64,000 bases of DNA from Pegoplata infirma (lineage: Eukaryota > Arthropoda > Insecta > Diptera > Anthomyiidae). The stretch lies in the NCBI GenBank assembly GCA_963921195.1, contig OY992537.1, positions 93,888,736 to 93,952,735 on the forward strand, given 5' to 3'. Of this stretch, positions 22,140 to 32,820 are shown piece after piece (the stretch's first letter is position 1; every line of letters begins with the position of its first letter). The translations under genes were made by a program, and so were the position numbers. The notes under the pieces are model-generated. The model was not told the origin of the DNA. It saw nothing but the letters and a program-made list of their open reading frames with translations, and searched no databases.

Positions 22140-23246
22140 ATGGACGCCGTACGCAATTTATTTGAAGAAGAGCTCCTTGACTACGAGGAGGCAATGGATG
22201 TTGCAAATGATGGGTCTGCCTCGGCACCTTCCATCGACACTGCTCCGTCCCTTCTTTCGGCCACTACATCTGTGCCAGCGTCAACATCTGCTTCGGTTGC
22301 TCCTACGGTCAGTGAGATAGCACCAGTTGCACCAGCTGTACCTTTACCAGCTGAACTTTTACCAGCTGAACCTTCGACGAACGCCGTATCTTCGAAAACG
22401 CCCACGCCCGAATCTTTATCGGGTCGTGTGGAAACTACGGGCTCAAATGTGTCGCGGACTCCTACACCGGTTAACGATCGGCTTTGTAGGGTCTGCAATC
22501 GTCGTCATCCTCTACGTTATTGTAACGTTTTTAAGGGTATGAGTTCGGATAGACGCCTTCGTATGGTGGTTTTGCACCACTATTGTTCGAGGTGTCTGGC
22601 TCATAACCATATGGCAAAGCAATGTCCAAGCACAGCTAAGTGCAGTTTTTGTCAAGGGGATCATAACTCCCTACTGCACTCGTCCCATTCCCGTCCGTCT
22701 GCTTCTAATCGGAAAACGTTAAAGAAACGTGAGCATCGTCCCCAGTCCTCAGCTTCACCAGCTATGTCCTTGCCTATACGGCATGTGGTGAATTTTAGTC
22801 CCACTCTCCAGGTACGACTGTTAGTGCCTGGCAAAACCATTCCGGTTCGTGCGGTTTTTGACCCGTGTTGTAGCGGCAGCTATATGTGTGAGTCCTTGGC
22901 TCATCAATTACGTCTGTCCGTGTCCAAAATTGACGACAAAAAGTTTTGTCGGCTTAAGATCGGGTCGTTGTATGATCAAGCCCAGCAGATCACTATAACC
23001 GCAAGGGTAAGGGAAATGAGGGGGGTAAAGACTCCTTCGGAGTCAGTCCCGGACGTGATCAGGGAACAATTTGAGGGATTCCAGTTGGCGGATCCCACTT
23101 TTAACCATTCAGGGCGAGTTGCATTGGTTTTGGGTCCTGAGACAAGTCCTCAAATGATGAGGAATCGGATTTATTCGAGCCCGGGGTTTCCGATGGCACA
23201 ATACACCATCTTTGGGTGGGTCATTACTGGCCCATCTCCATATTGA
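22140..23246 (+). CDS. Second zinc-knuckle plus protease ORF of the LTR element
   Basis: The first ATG is at 22140 (368 residues). 22100-22135 is a pyrimidine-rich tract ending CCTAG just before it, which could be a splice acceptor. Residues 1-25 are acidic (EEELLDYEEAMD) and 26-110 are Ser/Thr/Pro/Ala-rich. Three cysteine clusters at about 116-180 (CRVC..H..C, CSRC..H..C, CSFC..H..H) parallel those of the first ORF. A retropepsin-like AVFDPCCSGSY lies near 238, and FGWVITGP at the C-terminus. It has no DUF1759 capsid. The sequence differs clearly from the first ORF, so it is not a simple tandem duplication. It may be a gag end captured from another BEL element. Confidence 0.75.
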   Translation: MDAVRNLFEEELLDYEEAMDVANDGSASAPSIDTAPSLLSATTSVPASTSASVAPTVSEIAPVAPAVPLPAELLPAEPSTNAVSSKTPTPESLSGRVETTGSNVSRTPTPVNDRLCRVCNRRHPLRYCNVFKGMSSDRRLRMVVLHHYCSRCLAHNHMAKQCPSTAKCSFCQGDHNSLLHSSHSRPSASNRKTLKKREHRPQSSASPAMSLPIRHVVNFSPTLQVRLLVPGKTIPVRAVFDPCCSGSYMCESLAHQLRLSVSKIDDKKFCRLKIGSLYDQAQQITITARVREMRGVKTPSESVPDVIREQFEGFQLADPTFNHSGRVALVLGPETSPQMMRNRIYSSPGFPMAQYTIFGWVITGPSPY

Positions 23247-23256
23247 TGTGTTAACT

Positions 23257-23427
23257 ATATCTACGGGGTCTCCTTTTGGCCCAAGTTAAACTTTGCATAT
23301 CAACGGAGTCCTTTTTCTGACTCAATTCATTACATGCATATCTACGGGGTCCCTTTTTTGGCCCAAACAGCAAAATCTTATAACATCCAACTTATTGCAT
23401 ATCGACGGGGTCCCCTTTTGGCCCAAT
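23257..23427 (+). repeat. Four-copy repeat upstream of the 3-prime LTR
   Basis: 'atatctacggggtccctttt' followed by 'tggcccaa' recurs at about 23257, 23297, 23338 and 23398 with small changes. It lies between the second ORF and the A-rich tract before the LTR. Confidence 0.8.
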
Positions 23428-23553
23428 TAGTTATAAGTGTTTTTTGAAAAAATAAAAAAAAAAAAAATAAAAAAAAAAAATAAAAACTATTTATACTGTA
23501 TTTGAATTTAACTTTTGTTGCAACACCCCTTTGTGTTGCAAGGTGGCCGGCAA

Positions 23554-23915
23554 TGTTTAGGTACAAAGTCATATTTTTCATATTTGATACCACTTTGGTA
23601 CCAACGGCCCTCTTTGGGTTAATACTAGTTAGAATCTATTTTGCTCCCCTTTAAATACAACATTGTATGGAGTATTTACATAGATTCTAACTAGTAAACC
23701 GATAACGGTATTATAAACATTGTCGCCCGGTCCTTTTTAGTTTTCTAACTAATTAAGATTACTCGTTGTAATATCATCAGCAGCTTTACAAGCAAATTTC
23801 TTCGCTATCCTTTTTTTTAAGGTAAAATTTGAATTAATAAAATCTTAGGATTTTTCTTATTATTAAAAACCAAATTTTTGTGTTTTATTTATTTCTTTTT
23901 ATTTCTACGGAAACA
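23554..23915 (+). repeat. 3-prime LTR
   Basis: 362 bases, nearly identical to the 5-prime LTR. It contains 'tttgaattaataaaatctta', which includes an AATAAA polyadenylation signal. Confidence 0.92.
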
Positions 23916-23920
23916 GGAAA

Positions 23921-24819
23921 AATAAACACATTTTTGTGTACATGTGTACATTCGAGTTGGTGGAAGAACAGATTGTATTTTATACCCGATGAAAAATGAG
24001 CATTATGAATACATACATTTGAATTTATAAATACATTTATGTGGATATAAGTACTAGAGTTCGTTTGGGGACTATGTCACTTTAACTGTTTATGGGGTAT
24101 CATAATTTTTTTGTAGGATTAAGGGGAACTAAAAAGAGTGCCGGTATTTTTTGGAAGCACTTTCGCTCCTTAGGATGGTTTAACGCATCTGAAAACGCGG
24201 ATTTTGAGCTGATTTTTCTTCAGAAAAAAAAACGGCTAAATATCTTGCAAATCTGATTTCACCAGTCGATTCTACAGCAAAAATTAATACAATGGCAGTT
24301 TTTTAACTCTTAAAAAAGTTTAAAAAAACCTACAGCAGAGGGCGGAAATATCGTTTTAAAAAATATATATATGTTTTTAGTCCTGCACGATAAAGAGGGA
24401 GTTTTTGCTAAGAAAATTGGTACAAAAGGCACCTTTATATCACAACTCATTAAAAAGTTATAAGGCTTTAAAGTTTATTTATAATGACAAAATTATAAGA
24501 CACTGACCGTCATTTTAAATTTTATTGGATGGGTCAGCGGTCTGGACACTCGTTTCCGATTAACGTCTCATTGTAGATTTCAAATCCGGTTTCCAAAGTT
24601 TTCAATAACGTCAGTTTTTTGAGAAAATTGAAGTCAAAGTTGAAAAAAAACGCAAATATATTGAGAGCATTTTTTGTGATATTTTTGGATGATGTTGTGG
24701 GATCGTACCACTCGTTTTCGATTAACATTTCGATGCTGATTCTGAGTATCATTTAAGCCGTAAGGATTGAAAATATAGGTAAGGCTTGTTTTGAGAAAGT
24801 TTTGGGCTAGAAAAAATAT
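23921..24819. other. Gene-free stretch after the LTR element
   Basis: No coding or RNA gene seen. 24534-24752 is an open frame without recognisable features and is judged chance. Confidence 0.4.
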
Positions 24820-25270
24820 TTAAGGTGGGTCATACATTGTATTCCTGTGGGGACATTGAGACAGTAAGAGCGATGAGAGCAAAATTCACAAAAATGTATT
24901 GGAGCCCCCCTTAGGAAGTTGAGAAGGGGTTAGGTTTGTTCAGAAAAAATGTTAAGGGATATAAATTAAAGAGGGTCGGTTTCGCGTTTGACCCTACTTG
25001 GAGGTACCATTAAGGTTTACGAATCAGGTATATTCTGAGAAAATTTTAGGGTTGAAAAAATTTTGGAAGCCGGTCGTACATTTTCTCTAAGGGCATCATT
25101 GGGACAGAAGGAACGATAGGACCAAATTTTAATAAAATGTCATTTTGTATTGGAGCCTCTTATGAAGTGGAGTTTGTTTAAACAAAATATTAGGGTGTAA
25201 AATAAATGGGGTCGGTTTTGCTTTTGACCCCTCTAGGAGGCTCTATTGGGAGCTGATGGAAAAATTTTGG
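24820..25270 (+). repeat. U-repeat units, second locus
   Basis: Units with 'gggtcatacattgtattcc', 'ttggagcccccttaggaag' and 'gggtcggttt' repeat at about 24825, 25065 and 25200. They are related to 13925-14345 and to the inner arms of F4. Confidence 0.6.
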
Positions 25271-25857
25271 TTTGTACAAAACTTTTTTTTTCAAGGTCTT
25301 ACTTTAATTTCGCAGCGGCACGGCTTAAAATTATAGAATTTTTACACTAAAAAGGAACCATAATTTGCAACGAATTTCAAAGAAACTGATTTTTCATGCC
25401 ACCCTTACGTACATATGTACTATGTAAGCAATTGTTTTTCAGTTTGAGTTTTTCAAGGATGTCTCTTTGTTAAAAAAAATTATTTATATATTTACTCCTT
25501 CGTAAAATTTATTTTAAAATAAAGAAACCTTTCAACAAATTCATCAGTGACAAATTAAATTATTTGAACTTATTTTTACTTAAGTTTACTTGGCTATATC
25601 AAAAGGGATTCGATGTATAACAGTAAATAACTGTCGTCCTATTGTGTATGAACAAACTTTTTTTTGTTTGTGTTTGACACTCATATGTCATGTGGTACGA
25701 CATATTACTTGTGATGTTTTATGATTCATTCAACCATTAATATTTACTTTAAAACAACAGATTCATATCATGGATATATTATGAAATAAATTTCAACAAC
25801 ATATGTGGCTTTTTACACCAAATGTCTCGCAACCGGCTTCCAAAGATTGCAATCTTA
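25271..25857. other. Unassigned stretch
   Basis: No gene or element end recognised; A/T-rich, mostly unlike other parts of the window. Confidence 0.4.
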
Positions 25858-26468
25858 CACTAAAAAAAACCTTGTAAAATTACAAAAAAAGTTTGTACCT
25901 TTTTTTAGCTACCTCCTATTTCACAAGAATTCCTTGTTATTTTACAAGGATTTTACCAATAATTTTGTTATTTTACAAACTTTTTACCAACAAAATTGTA
26001 AATTTACAATTTTTTTGGCGCGATAAAACTTACAAGGAGGTTTCGTGATTTTACTAGATTTTTTGCTACCTCCTATTTTACGAGAATTCCTAGTAAAAAC
26101 TACGAACTTTTTTTGTTAATTTACAAGATTTTTACCAATAAAATTGTAAATGTACAATATTTTTGGCGAAATAAGACTTACAAGAAATTCTCGTAAATTT
26201 ACTAGATTTTTTTTTTTTTGTAAAAAATCTTGGAAACTTGTAAAATTACAAGAATCACAATGGACCTCAGAGTCTACGTGTGTTGACGTAAAACGTCAGC
26301 AGCCACTTACAACCTAAAATTACAAGAAAAACTGTAAAATTACAAAAAAAAAAAAATAAATTTCAATCGAAAATTATTTGTTAAAAAACAAGGAAAACTG
26401 TCAAATATTGGTAAAATGAGATTACGAGACTTTTTCTAGTAATTTGACATTGTTTTTTTTTTTGAGTG
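25858..26468. mobile_element. TA-flanked MITE (CACTAAAAAAAA ends)
   Basis: CACTAAAAAAAACCTTG at the left and TTTTTTTTTGAGTG at the right are flanked by TA. Inside are repeats of 'cttgtaaaattacaa' and 'ttttaccaataaaattgtaa'. Tc1/mariner-type by TSD and end. Confidence 0.7.
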
Positions 26469-26819
26469 TAGTGTATTTTGATAAAAAAATATTGTTATTT
26501 TTCAAAATTTTATTAATATTTTTTCCGAAATGTACTCTTTGGTACATTTGGTGCGGAATGTGAAATATGTATTTACATATGTACTTTATTTTTACAACAG
26601 TGTATAATATTTATGTTATATTTATATACTTACATACACAGAAAAAATAAAAATTAATATCAATTACGAAATTTGACGATTCAATTAAAAAATTTATTGA
26701 TTTAGAACAAATGTCGAAAATGTGTGACGTGTCCAGAACACACCACAGAAACTTTTTGATAATTTATCGAAATTAATTTCCTAGAAGCATTTTTAATGAA
26801 TTTTTTACAACAAAAGTCA
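26469..26819. other. A/T-rich spacer with a single MITE end
   Basis: 'tacacagaaaaaataaaaat' at about 26634 looks like the left end of the CACAGAAAA MITE type, but no right end was found. No coding sequence seen. Confidence 0.4.
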
Positions 26820-27089
26820 AACAAAAAGTTCCCCCCTTGAAGAACTAAAGCAACCTCTGAAAAAACGCAATTTTTTATCGGATTTTTGTGCTTTTGCTAA
26901 GCAAACAAAACATTTTTATGTCAAAAATAGTTCAAAGTCCTGCAGGTGGATCCAGAAAGGTTGTTTCCCATCGCCAAAACCCCCCCCCCCCCCAAAACAA
27001 AAAAAAAAAAAATACTCCCTGTTTTTTTTTTTTGACGTGTTGGAGGGTATAAAAGATTCGGCACAGCCGAATTTAACACTCTCACTTGT
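26820..27089 (+). mobile_element. Family A Helitron, 3-prime part
   Basis: It carries a C run at about 26980 and ends 'ttggagggtataaaagattc', TTCGGCACAGCCGAA and 'ctcacttgtt'. The next element starts at the following base. Confidence 0.65.
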
Positions 27090-27555
27090 TATACCCTCCA
27101 CTTAGTGATAGAGGTAATATATAAGTTTGTCATTCCGTTTGTAACTCATCGAAATATCGGTCTGGGCCCCCATAAAGTATATATATCATTGATCAGTGAT
27201 CGATTCTAACACATTCTAGCGATGTCCGTCTGTCCGTCGGTCCGTCTGTCTGTAGAAATGGTGGGCAGCATGAAATAACCCCCCAGGAAATAAGTCCCCA
27301 AAACGAAAATGAAATAAGTCCCCAAAAATTTGTACAGAAAAAAACAACAACGATAATTGGGGATTTATTTCGTTTTTTGGGGGTTTAATTCATTTTTTAT
27401 TTGGGGACTTATTTCATTACGAAATAGGTCCCCAAAAATACAAATGAAATAAACCCCCAATTATTATTATTGGGGACTTATTTCATTTTTTCTCAAATGA
27501 AGATAATAAATTTTGAAATTATTTCTGGACATAGAAGGAATGCTTGATTTTATTA

Positions 27556-28003
27556 TGTTGTGGTACACACAAGCTGTTTAGAGATGGCTCTAAACTAATG
27601 ACCCGCACTGTGCCCCTATGCAATTGACACCCACTGTACTAAACAACGGTACAGCATATTGACTCTCACATTGGAATGTGCTGTTGTTATTGTTGCTTAT
27701 TGAACATGCAAATTGATATAAGCATCAATACTCAATTCAAAATTAACAACGGACACTCAAGTTTGTGACGTGCTACTACAAAGAACAAAACATTAAACAT
27801 TTACTAACAACAACAAATATTTAAATAATTTATAACTAATAAAACATACAGTGAACAAAACAATTGTACATTCAAATTACAAATACAAAACATTTACAAT
27901 ACAATTTACTTTACAAATAAAACTTAAACAAAAATACAAAATAAAAAGTGTCATAATTTATTTATTGGACCCAAAAAGGAACTTAAAGGTTTGTCCCTAA
28001 ACA
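27556..28003 (+). repeat. Probable solo 5-prime LTR of the BEL/Pao remnant
   Basis: The boundary is inferred from the TG start and from CA followed by TTTGGTCC, as in the complete element at 18178. There is no partner LTR to confirm it. Confidence 0.5.
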
Positions 28004-29373
28004 TTTGGTCCTCGCGAACCGGATAATTCTGAACGTGAAAAAATTTAGTGCGACACCCTACCCTTAACAAAAAAGTTCTTTTAACAAAAAAAAATAAATT
28101 TCAAACAAAGTGTTTTAAACAATAAATTAAACATAAAGTGACTCTTACAACATTTAAATAAAAGTTTTAAAAAAAAATTTGTGAACAATTGAAAACCATT
28201 TAACTAAACAAAAATTAATTACAAGTGTACGAACATTAAAAATTACAAGTTTACAAACAAAAAAAAAAAAACATTTACAACAAATGTACAAACAGTGGTT
28301 AACAGAAACAATAAAATCAAACGATTACAAATACAATAAATTTGTGAACAATTTAATAAAAAAGTGAGACCCTAAAATTTGCAAAATTTGTCATTGAATT
28401 GACCCCCAAAATTTTGCATAAATTTTGTAAAAAAATAACGGAATTAAATTCCAAAAAATTTACCAAAAAAAATAGACTCTAAAAATTCTAAACAGCATCA
28501 TCATCATTTACGTCAACACAGCAGCATCACCCACAACTCTGCCGACAGCATACAAGCAGAGATCAACACAGCAGTTAAAGATCAAAAGCAGCGAAGAAGA
28601 CTCCACACAAAAAATTAAGTACACTGACTCATGTAAGTAGAAATGAGATTTAGTGTGAACAAAAAATAAAAACCAATAAAGGACAAAAAGTAAAATTTTG
28701 CCACTCATCGTAAATTTGACACTCATCAGTTTGCGGATTTTTATGTTTCACCCTTTACGATTTATTTTTTGTTGCGATCGTTGGAAAATAGTAGGGTTGC
28801 CATCTCCAAACAATTTAAACCATTTGTGGGAAAAAATATTTAACCCCATTTTGGAAAAAATTGAAACTATTTTCGCAAGACCCTCGACCCTTCTTCGAAA
28901 GTTTGCCAATTTGACTGCAGAGTTGCCACATCTACCCGTTTTTAATAATTTCTGGGAAATTTAGAAATAAAGCTAATTTAAAGAAATTTCTAAACAACAA
29001 TTTATGACCCTTGATATATTTACGGGATTTTGCTGTTTTTCAACGTAGAGTTGCCACATCCACACAATTTGGACAATTTCCGGGGAAGAACAAAATTCAA
29101 CTTTTTGAAAATTTTTACCCAATTTGACCCTAATTACGACTTCTAGTTTTTGCTGCTAAAAGCTCACAGAGTTGCCATCTCATAATTTCCTATCAACTTT
29201 CTGGGGACATTTTTTGAATAATAAAAAATACCTTTTTATGAAAGTTACTGACTCCTTGTATCATTTCAAGATAATTTTCACTAGTACGGAAAGTTTTAAC
29301 CCACATCTGCCATAAATTGACCCTCTAACGTCTCATTTATTAATTTTTCTAAAAAAAAAAAAAAATCTACACG

Positions 29374-31329
29374 ATGTCTTACGTAAAATTCATGAATCGT
29401 ACCGAAGATGTACTTAATTTTGAATCAATCCACGCGGAAAATAATTCAGATGAAAACATTCATGCCTTGAGAATTTTAAAACAAGAATTAGACACAATGT
29501 GGACCCCAATGAGACGCTTATATGAGGACACTATGGACCAAGATCATCTAGTGGACAAGGACAACAAGCCAGTAGGAAAAGCATTTATCAGAGATCGGTA
29601 TAATATCGCAATGCAAGCATACAAACGGTGTATCGCTTCAATAAATGATGAAATTCAGACCCTTACTGCCATAGAAGAAAATTTAGAACGCACTACCATA
29701 GCTGCAACACACCCACAACAAATTGATAGCGTTTCATATTTAAGATTGCCACCCTGCGACACAGACACATTCTATGGGGATTATAAATTATGGCCCAGCT
29801 TTAGGGATTTATTTACCGCGATCTACAGAAATAATCCGAAACTTAGTAATGTAGAAAAACTATTTCATTTGACACAAAAAACGGGAGGCGAAGCCCGAGA
29901 CATAATTTCTCATGTCCCGTTAACAAATGATGGATTCACGATTGCGTGGAAAAATTTATTTGATCGATACGAGAACACATGGATGCAGGTCATCGAACAA
30001 TATAAAATTATCCTCGATTTACCCCAGGTTACAATGGACTCAGGAGCGTCTCTGAAAAAATTACAACGGACAATTAACGATTGTAAAACGACCCTCGCGA
30101 GCTTAAACATTGACACCACGACCTGGGAATCATTTCTGATTCATATTTGTTCACAAAAGCTTCCACGGACCCTCGTTCAAGATTTCGAAGACTCTCGCGA
30201 AGATTGCGCCAAAGTTCCAACTTGGAACTCATTTGACAAATTTCTGACGCACAAATTCAAGACTTTGGAATCCGTCGCAAATATCAAAACCCTAAAGCCA
30301 CAGTTAGGTCAGCCTGAACCCAATCAGGTTGAGTTATCACAATCCCGGAAACGCACCCAACCATCTCAAACCAACAACAGTCAACAATTTTCTTCAAATG
30401 GTATTCGTAATGAAGTACACTACAGCTGCCAACTTTGCACAGAGACCCATTCATTACGTTTTTGCCCCAAATTTTTAGAACACAACGTAAATGACAGAAT
30501 TCACGTTGTTCAAGCAACCAACTCATGTTTTAACTGCCTTTTTACATATCACGGCGTCAAGGATTGCAAAAGCAAATTTAATTGTCGACTCTGCAACCAA
30601 AGACACAACACTTTGTTGCATAAGGGACCCAATACCCAGTCGTCAAATTCAAATCATGAAAGAGCTGAAGTACGCCCAAGTACAAGTGCTGCAGCGCAGA
30701 CCCATATAATACAGTCCACTCCAAATCAAGCAATTCCCAACTTCACCTCCTTGATCCTATTTCAAAAAAAGCAGTTACCAATGACCCAGAATGAACGAGA
30801 AACATTATTATTCACAGCAATGGTACAAATTGAAAATAATGGACAGCGATTCGAGGCAAGAGCTATCATCGACCCTGGATCCCAGTCAACGTTTATTTCT
30901 GATAAATTACAAAATCGTTTGAAACTACCCACAAAACAACAAATAGTACACATATCAGGCTTGAGTCAAACTTTACAAGAAACCTCTACGCAAACATGCT
31001 CTTTTACTCTCTGTTCCCGGGTAGACCCTACCTTTAAATTAGACGTTTGGGCCCCAGTACTAAAGACCCTTCATTCTAGTTTACCACCACAACAACTCAA
31101 CATCAACCTCTTCAATAAAGTTGCAGATTTAACTCTAGCTGACCCACAATTTTCTGAAGGCCGTTCAATTGATTTACTCATTGGCCTGGACATAGGCCCC
31201 TCGATTTATTGCAAGATGACCCCTATGCGATCGATTGGATCCCTATTGGCGCAGAAAACTATATTTGGCTGGATTGTTGGTGGACCCATTCTACGAGCTG
31301 ATACACGCTTTTCGAGGGCGGAGAAGTAA
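29374..31329 (+). CDS. gag: BEL/Pao Gag plus aspartic protease (intact ORF in a remnant)
   Basis: 651 residues from a true ATG. The order matches the ORF at 20001-22118: the DUF1759-type region from about residue 125 (LPPCDTDTF, WPSFRDLFTA, KTGGEARDII), cysteine knuckles at about 352-415 (CQLC..H..C, CFNC..H..C, CRLC..H..H), and the protease around AIIDPGSQSTFIS (497) with LLIGLDIGP and IFGWIVGGP at the end. Identity to the first Gag is moderate, so it is another family. It stops just after the protease and lacks the RFWEIEEPP extension. The ORF is unbroken although the element around it has lost pol and an LTR. The cause could be recent loss, a non-autonomous lineage, or retention of the Gag; only the first two are likely. 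Confidence 0.85.
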   Translation: MSYVKFMNRTEDVLNFESIHAENNSDENIHALRILKQELDTMWTPMRRLYEDTMDQDHLVDKDNKPVGKAFIRDRYNIAMQAYKRCIASINDEIQTLTAIEENLERTTIAATHPQQIDSVSYLRLPPCDTDTFYGDYKLWPSFRDLFTAIYRNNPKLSNVEKLFHLTQKTGGEARDIISHVPLTNDGFTIAWKNLFDRYENTWMQVIEQYKIILDLPQVTMDSGASLKKLQRTINDCKTTLASLNIDTTTWESFLIHICSQKLPRTLVQDFEDSREDCAKVPTWNSFDKFLTHKFKTLESVANIKTLKPQLGQPEPNQVELSQSRKRTQPSQTNNSQQFSSNGIRNEVHYSCQLCTETHSLRFCPKFLEHNVNDRIHVVQATNSCFNCLFTYHGVKDCKSKFNCRLCNQRHNTLLHKGPNTQSSNSNHERAEVRPSTSAAAQTHIIQSTPNQAIPNFTSLILFQKKQLPMTQNERETLLFTAMVQIENNGQRFEARAIIDPGSQSTFISDKLQNRLKLPTKQQIVHISGLSQTLQETSTQTCSFTLCSRVDPTFKLDVWAPVLKTLHSSLPPQQLNINLFNKVADLTLADPQFSEGRSIDLLIGLDIGPSIYCKMTPMRSIGSLLAQKTIFGWIVGGPILRADTRFSRAEK

Positions 31330-31413
31330 TGAGATCAGTGTTAAGGAGAGTATCTTTAGGCTCCCTTCAAGGTTTTGGGTTCTGGACTGATATAGCTTGG
31401 GAAACTTATTATA

Positions 31414-32820
31414 CACTCAAAAAATTATGTTAGTTAAATCAACTGAAAATGTCAGTTAAAATAACTACTTTGTAAGTTGTTTTAGGGTCAACTACTTTTT
31501 CAGTTATATCAACTAACAATGTCAGTTATTTTAACTGACAAAAACCAACTGACTTATGTAGTAAAAACTACTAACATTTGTAGTCAAAACAACTAAATGT
31601 AGTAAAAATAAAATAATCAATATATAATTTTTTTTCCAAAAAATTTTTCAGAAAAAAATTGAAGACCAAATTTTTTCCGTTCTTTTTTTTTTTTTTTTTT
31701 TTGTAAAAAAAGTTGTGAAAAATAAAAAAACGAAAATTTATTTTTCCCAGCAAAACTTGCATGACTTCCAGAACTAGTGCTGGAGTACTTCTTTTTTGCT
31801 CGACTAGTTCTCTATCTCGTTCTCAGAGTCATGATTTTTGTTTGAAATTGTCACCCACAGAACTAGTTCTAGGGAAGTAGTCTAGGAACAATCACCCCTC
31901 CTATAGAACGGTTCCATCACTACTTCTAGAACCAGTTCTTTATCCCATTCTTTAACCCATGATTTTTATTTGAAATTGTCACGACAGGAACTACTTCCAA
32001 GAAGCTATTGTGGCACTAGTTCTCTATCTCGTTCTCAGAGTCATGATTTTTGTTTGAAATTGTCATCATCAGAACTAGTTCTAGGAAAGTAGTCTAGGAA
32101 CCATGTATGGAACGGTTCTTTAAGTCATTCTAGAACCAATTCTTTATCCCATTCTTTAACCCATGATTTTTGTTTGAAATGTGAAACATTTTGTACATTT
32201 TTTTTTTTTTTGCAAAAAAAAAACATTTTTGAATTATTTTTTGTTGAAAATATAACGCAACATCAGCACTTTACTGAACAAAAATTAGTAGTATTTTTTG
32301 TTTTTTTAGTCCTTAATGCAATTAGAAATTATCTAGAAGGAGAATAAGGGATTTTTGAAAAAAAAAAAATATTGTAGGGACCAAAAAATATAAAAATTAT
32401 AAGTTTTTGAAACAGCTTCTAAGATGTTATTTTAGAACCAGTATTTGTTTCATGGAAGTGGTGCAGAAGTCATGTACGACTAGTTCCAAATCACTAGTTC
32501 CCAAACTACTCCAAAAAAGCCCTTTGGATTCAAAATATTACCCTTTTGGATCACTTCTAGAACTAGTTGTGACATCACTAGTTCCAGGATGCTCTTTGAG
32601 AACCTATCGTGACAAGCTTTGAAGTACTTCTAGAACTAGTTATTTTTGAATGACTCCGAAAAGTTTTGCTGGGTTATTTTTTGAAAAAATACTTAAAATT
32701 TTTTTCAGAGATAAAAAAAATAAAATTAACTACTTTAAATTACTGTTACTACAGCACAGTACTTTTTTGTTAGTTGTTCAAAAAAAGTATTTAAAATAAC
32801 TTGTTTGAAATAGTTGTTTG
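31414..32820. mobile_element. CACTCAAAA-ended element C, copy 1 (right end truncated)
   Basis: It starts after TA with CACTCAAAAAATTATG. 31420-31745 and 32674-32815 align with 55662-55870, 56768-56870 and 57806-57908 of copy 2 ('aactgaaaatgtcagttaaa', 'tcagaaaaaaattgaagacc'). Its right end is lost near 32820. A CCCAGC element interrupts it. Confidence 0.7.
31746..32673. mobile_element. CCCAGCAAAAC-ended TIR element
   Basis: Ends CCCAGCAAAACTTGCATGAC and, inverted, 'gactccgaaaagttttgctg' plus GG. The interior has many 'agaactagttctag' palindromic motifs in direct repeats (31770-32180). Copy 2 of element C lacks this insertion. Confidence 0.75.

Larger units (their letters stand above)
18178..23915 (+). 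mobile_element. LTR retrotransposon (BEL/Pao type) with two gag-protease ORFs and no pol
   Basis: Two direct LTRs (18178-18540 and 23554-23915) start TGTTTAGG and end GGAAACA, differing at one or two sites by eye. The element is flanked by the 5-bp duplication GGAAA (18173-18177, 23916-23920). Internal ORFs are Gag plus aspartic protease (20001-22118) and a second zinc-knuckle plus protease ORF (22140-23246). No reverse transcriptase, RNase H or integrase is present in 5.7 kb. It must depend on another element. The near-identical LTRs indicate a recent insertion. Confidence 0.92.
27556..31411 (+). mobile_element. BEL/Pao remnant: 5-prime LTR, leader and gag-protease only
   Basis: A probable LTR 27556-28003 (TGTTGTGG...CCTAAACA) is followed by TTTGGTCCTCGCGAACCGG, then a 1.37-kb leader (28004-29373) and one ORF. 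No pol and no second copy of the LTR is found before the TIR end. Sequence after 31330 runs about 80 bases to a MITE. Confidence 0.7.

Noticed and set aside
22181..22498. 105-aa antisense ORF
   Set aside because: Antisense shadow of the Ser/Pro/Ala-rich part of the second ORF of the LTR element.
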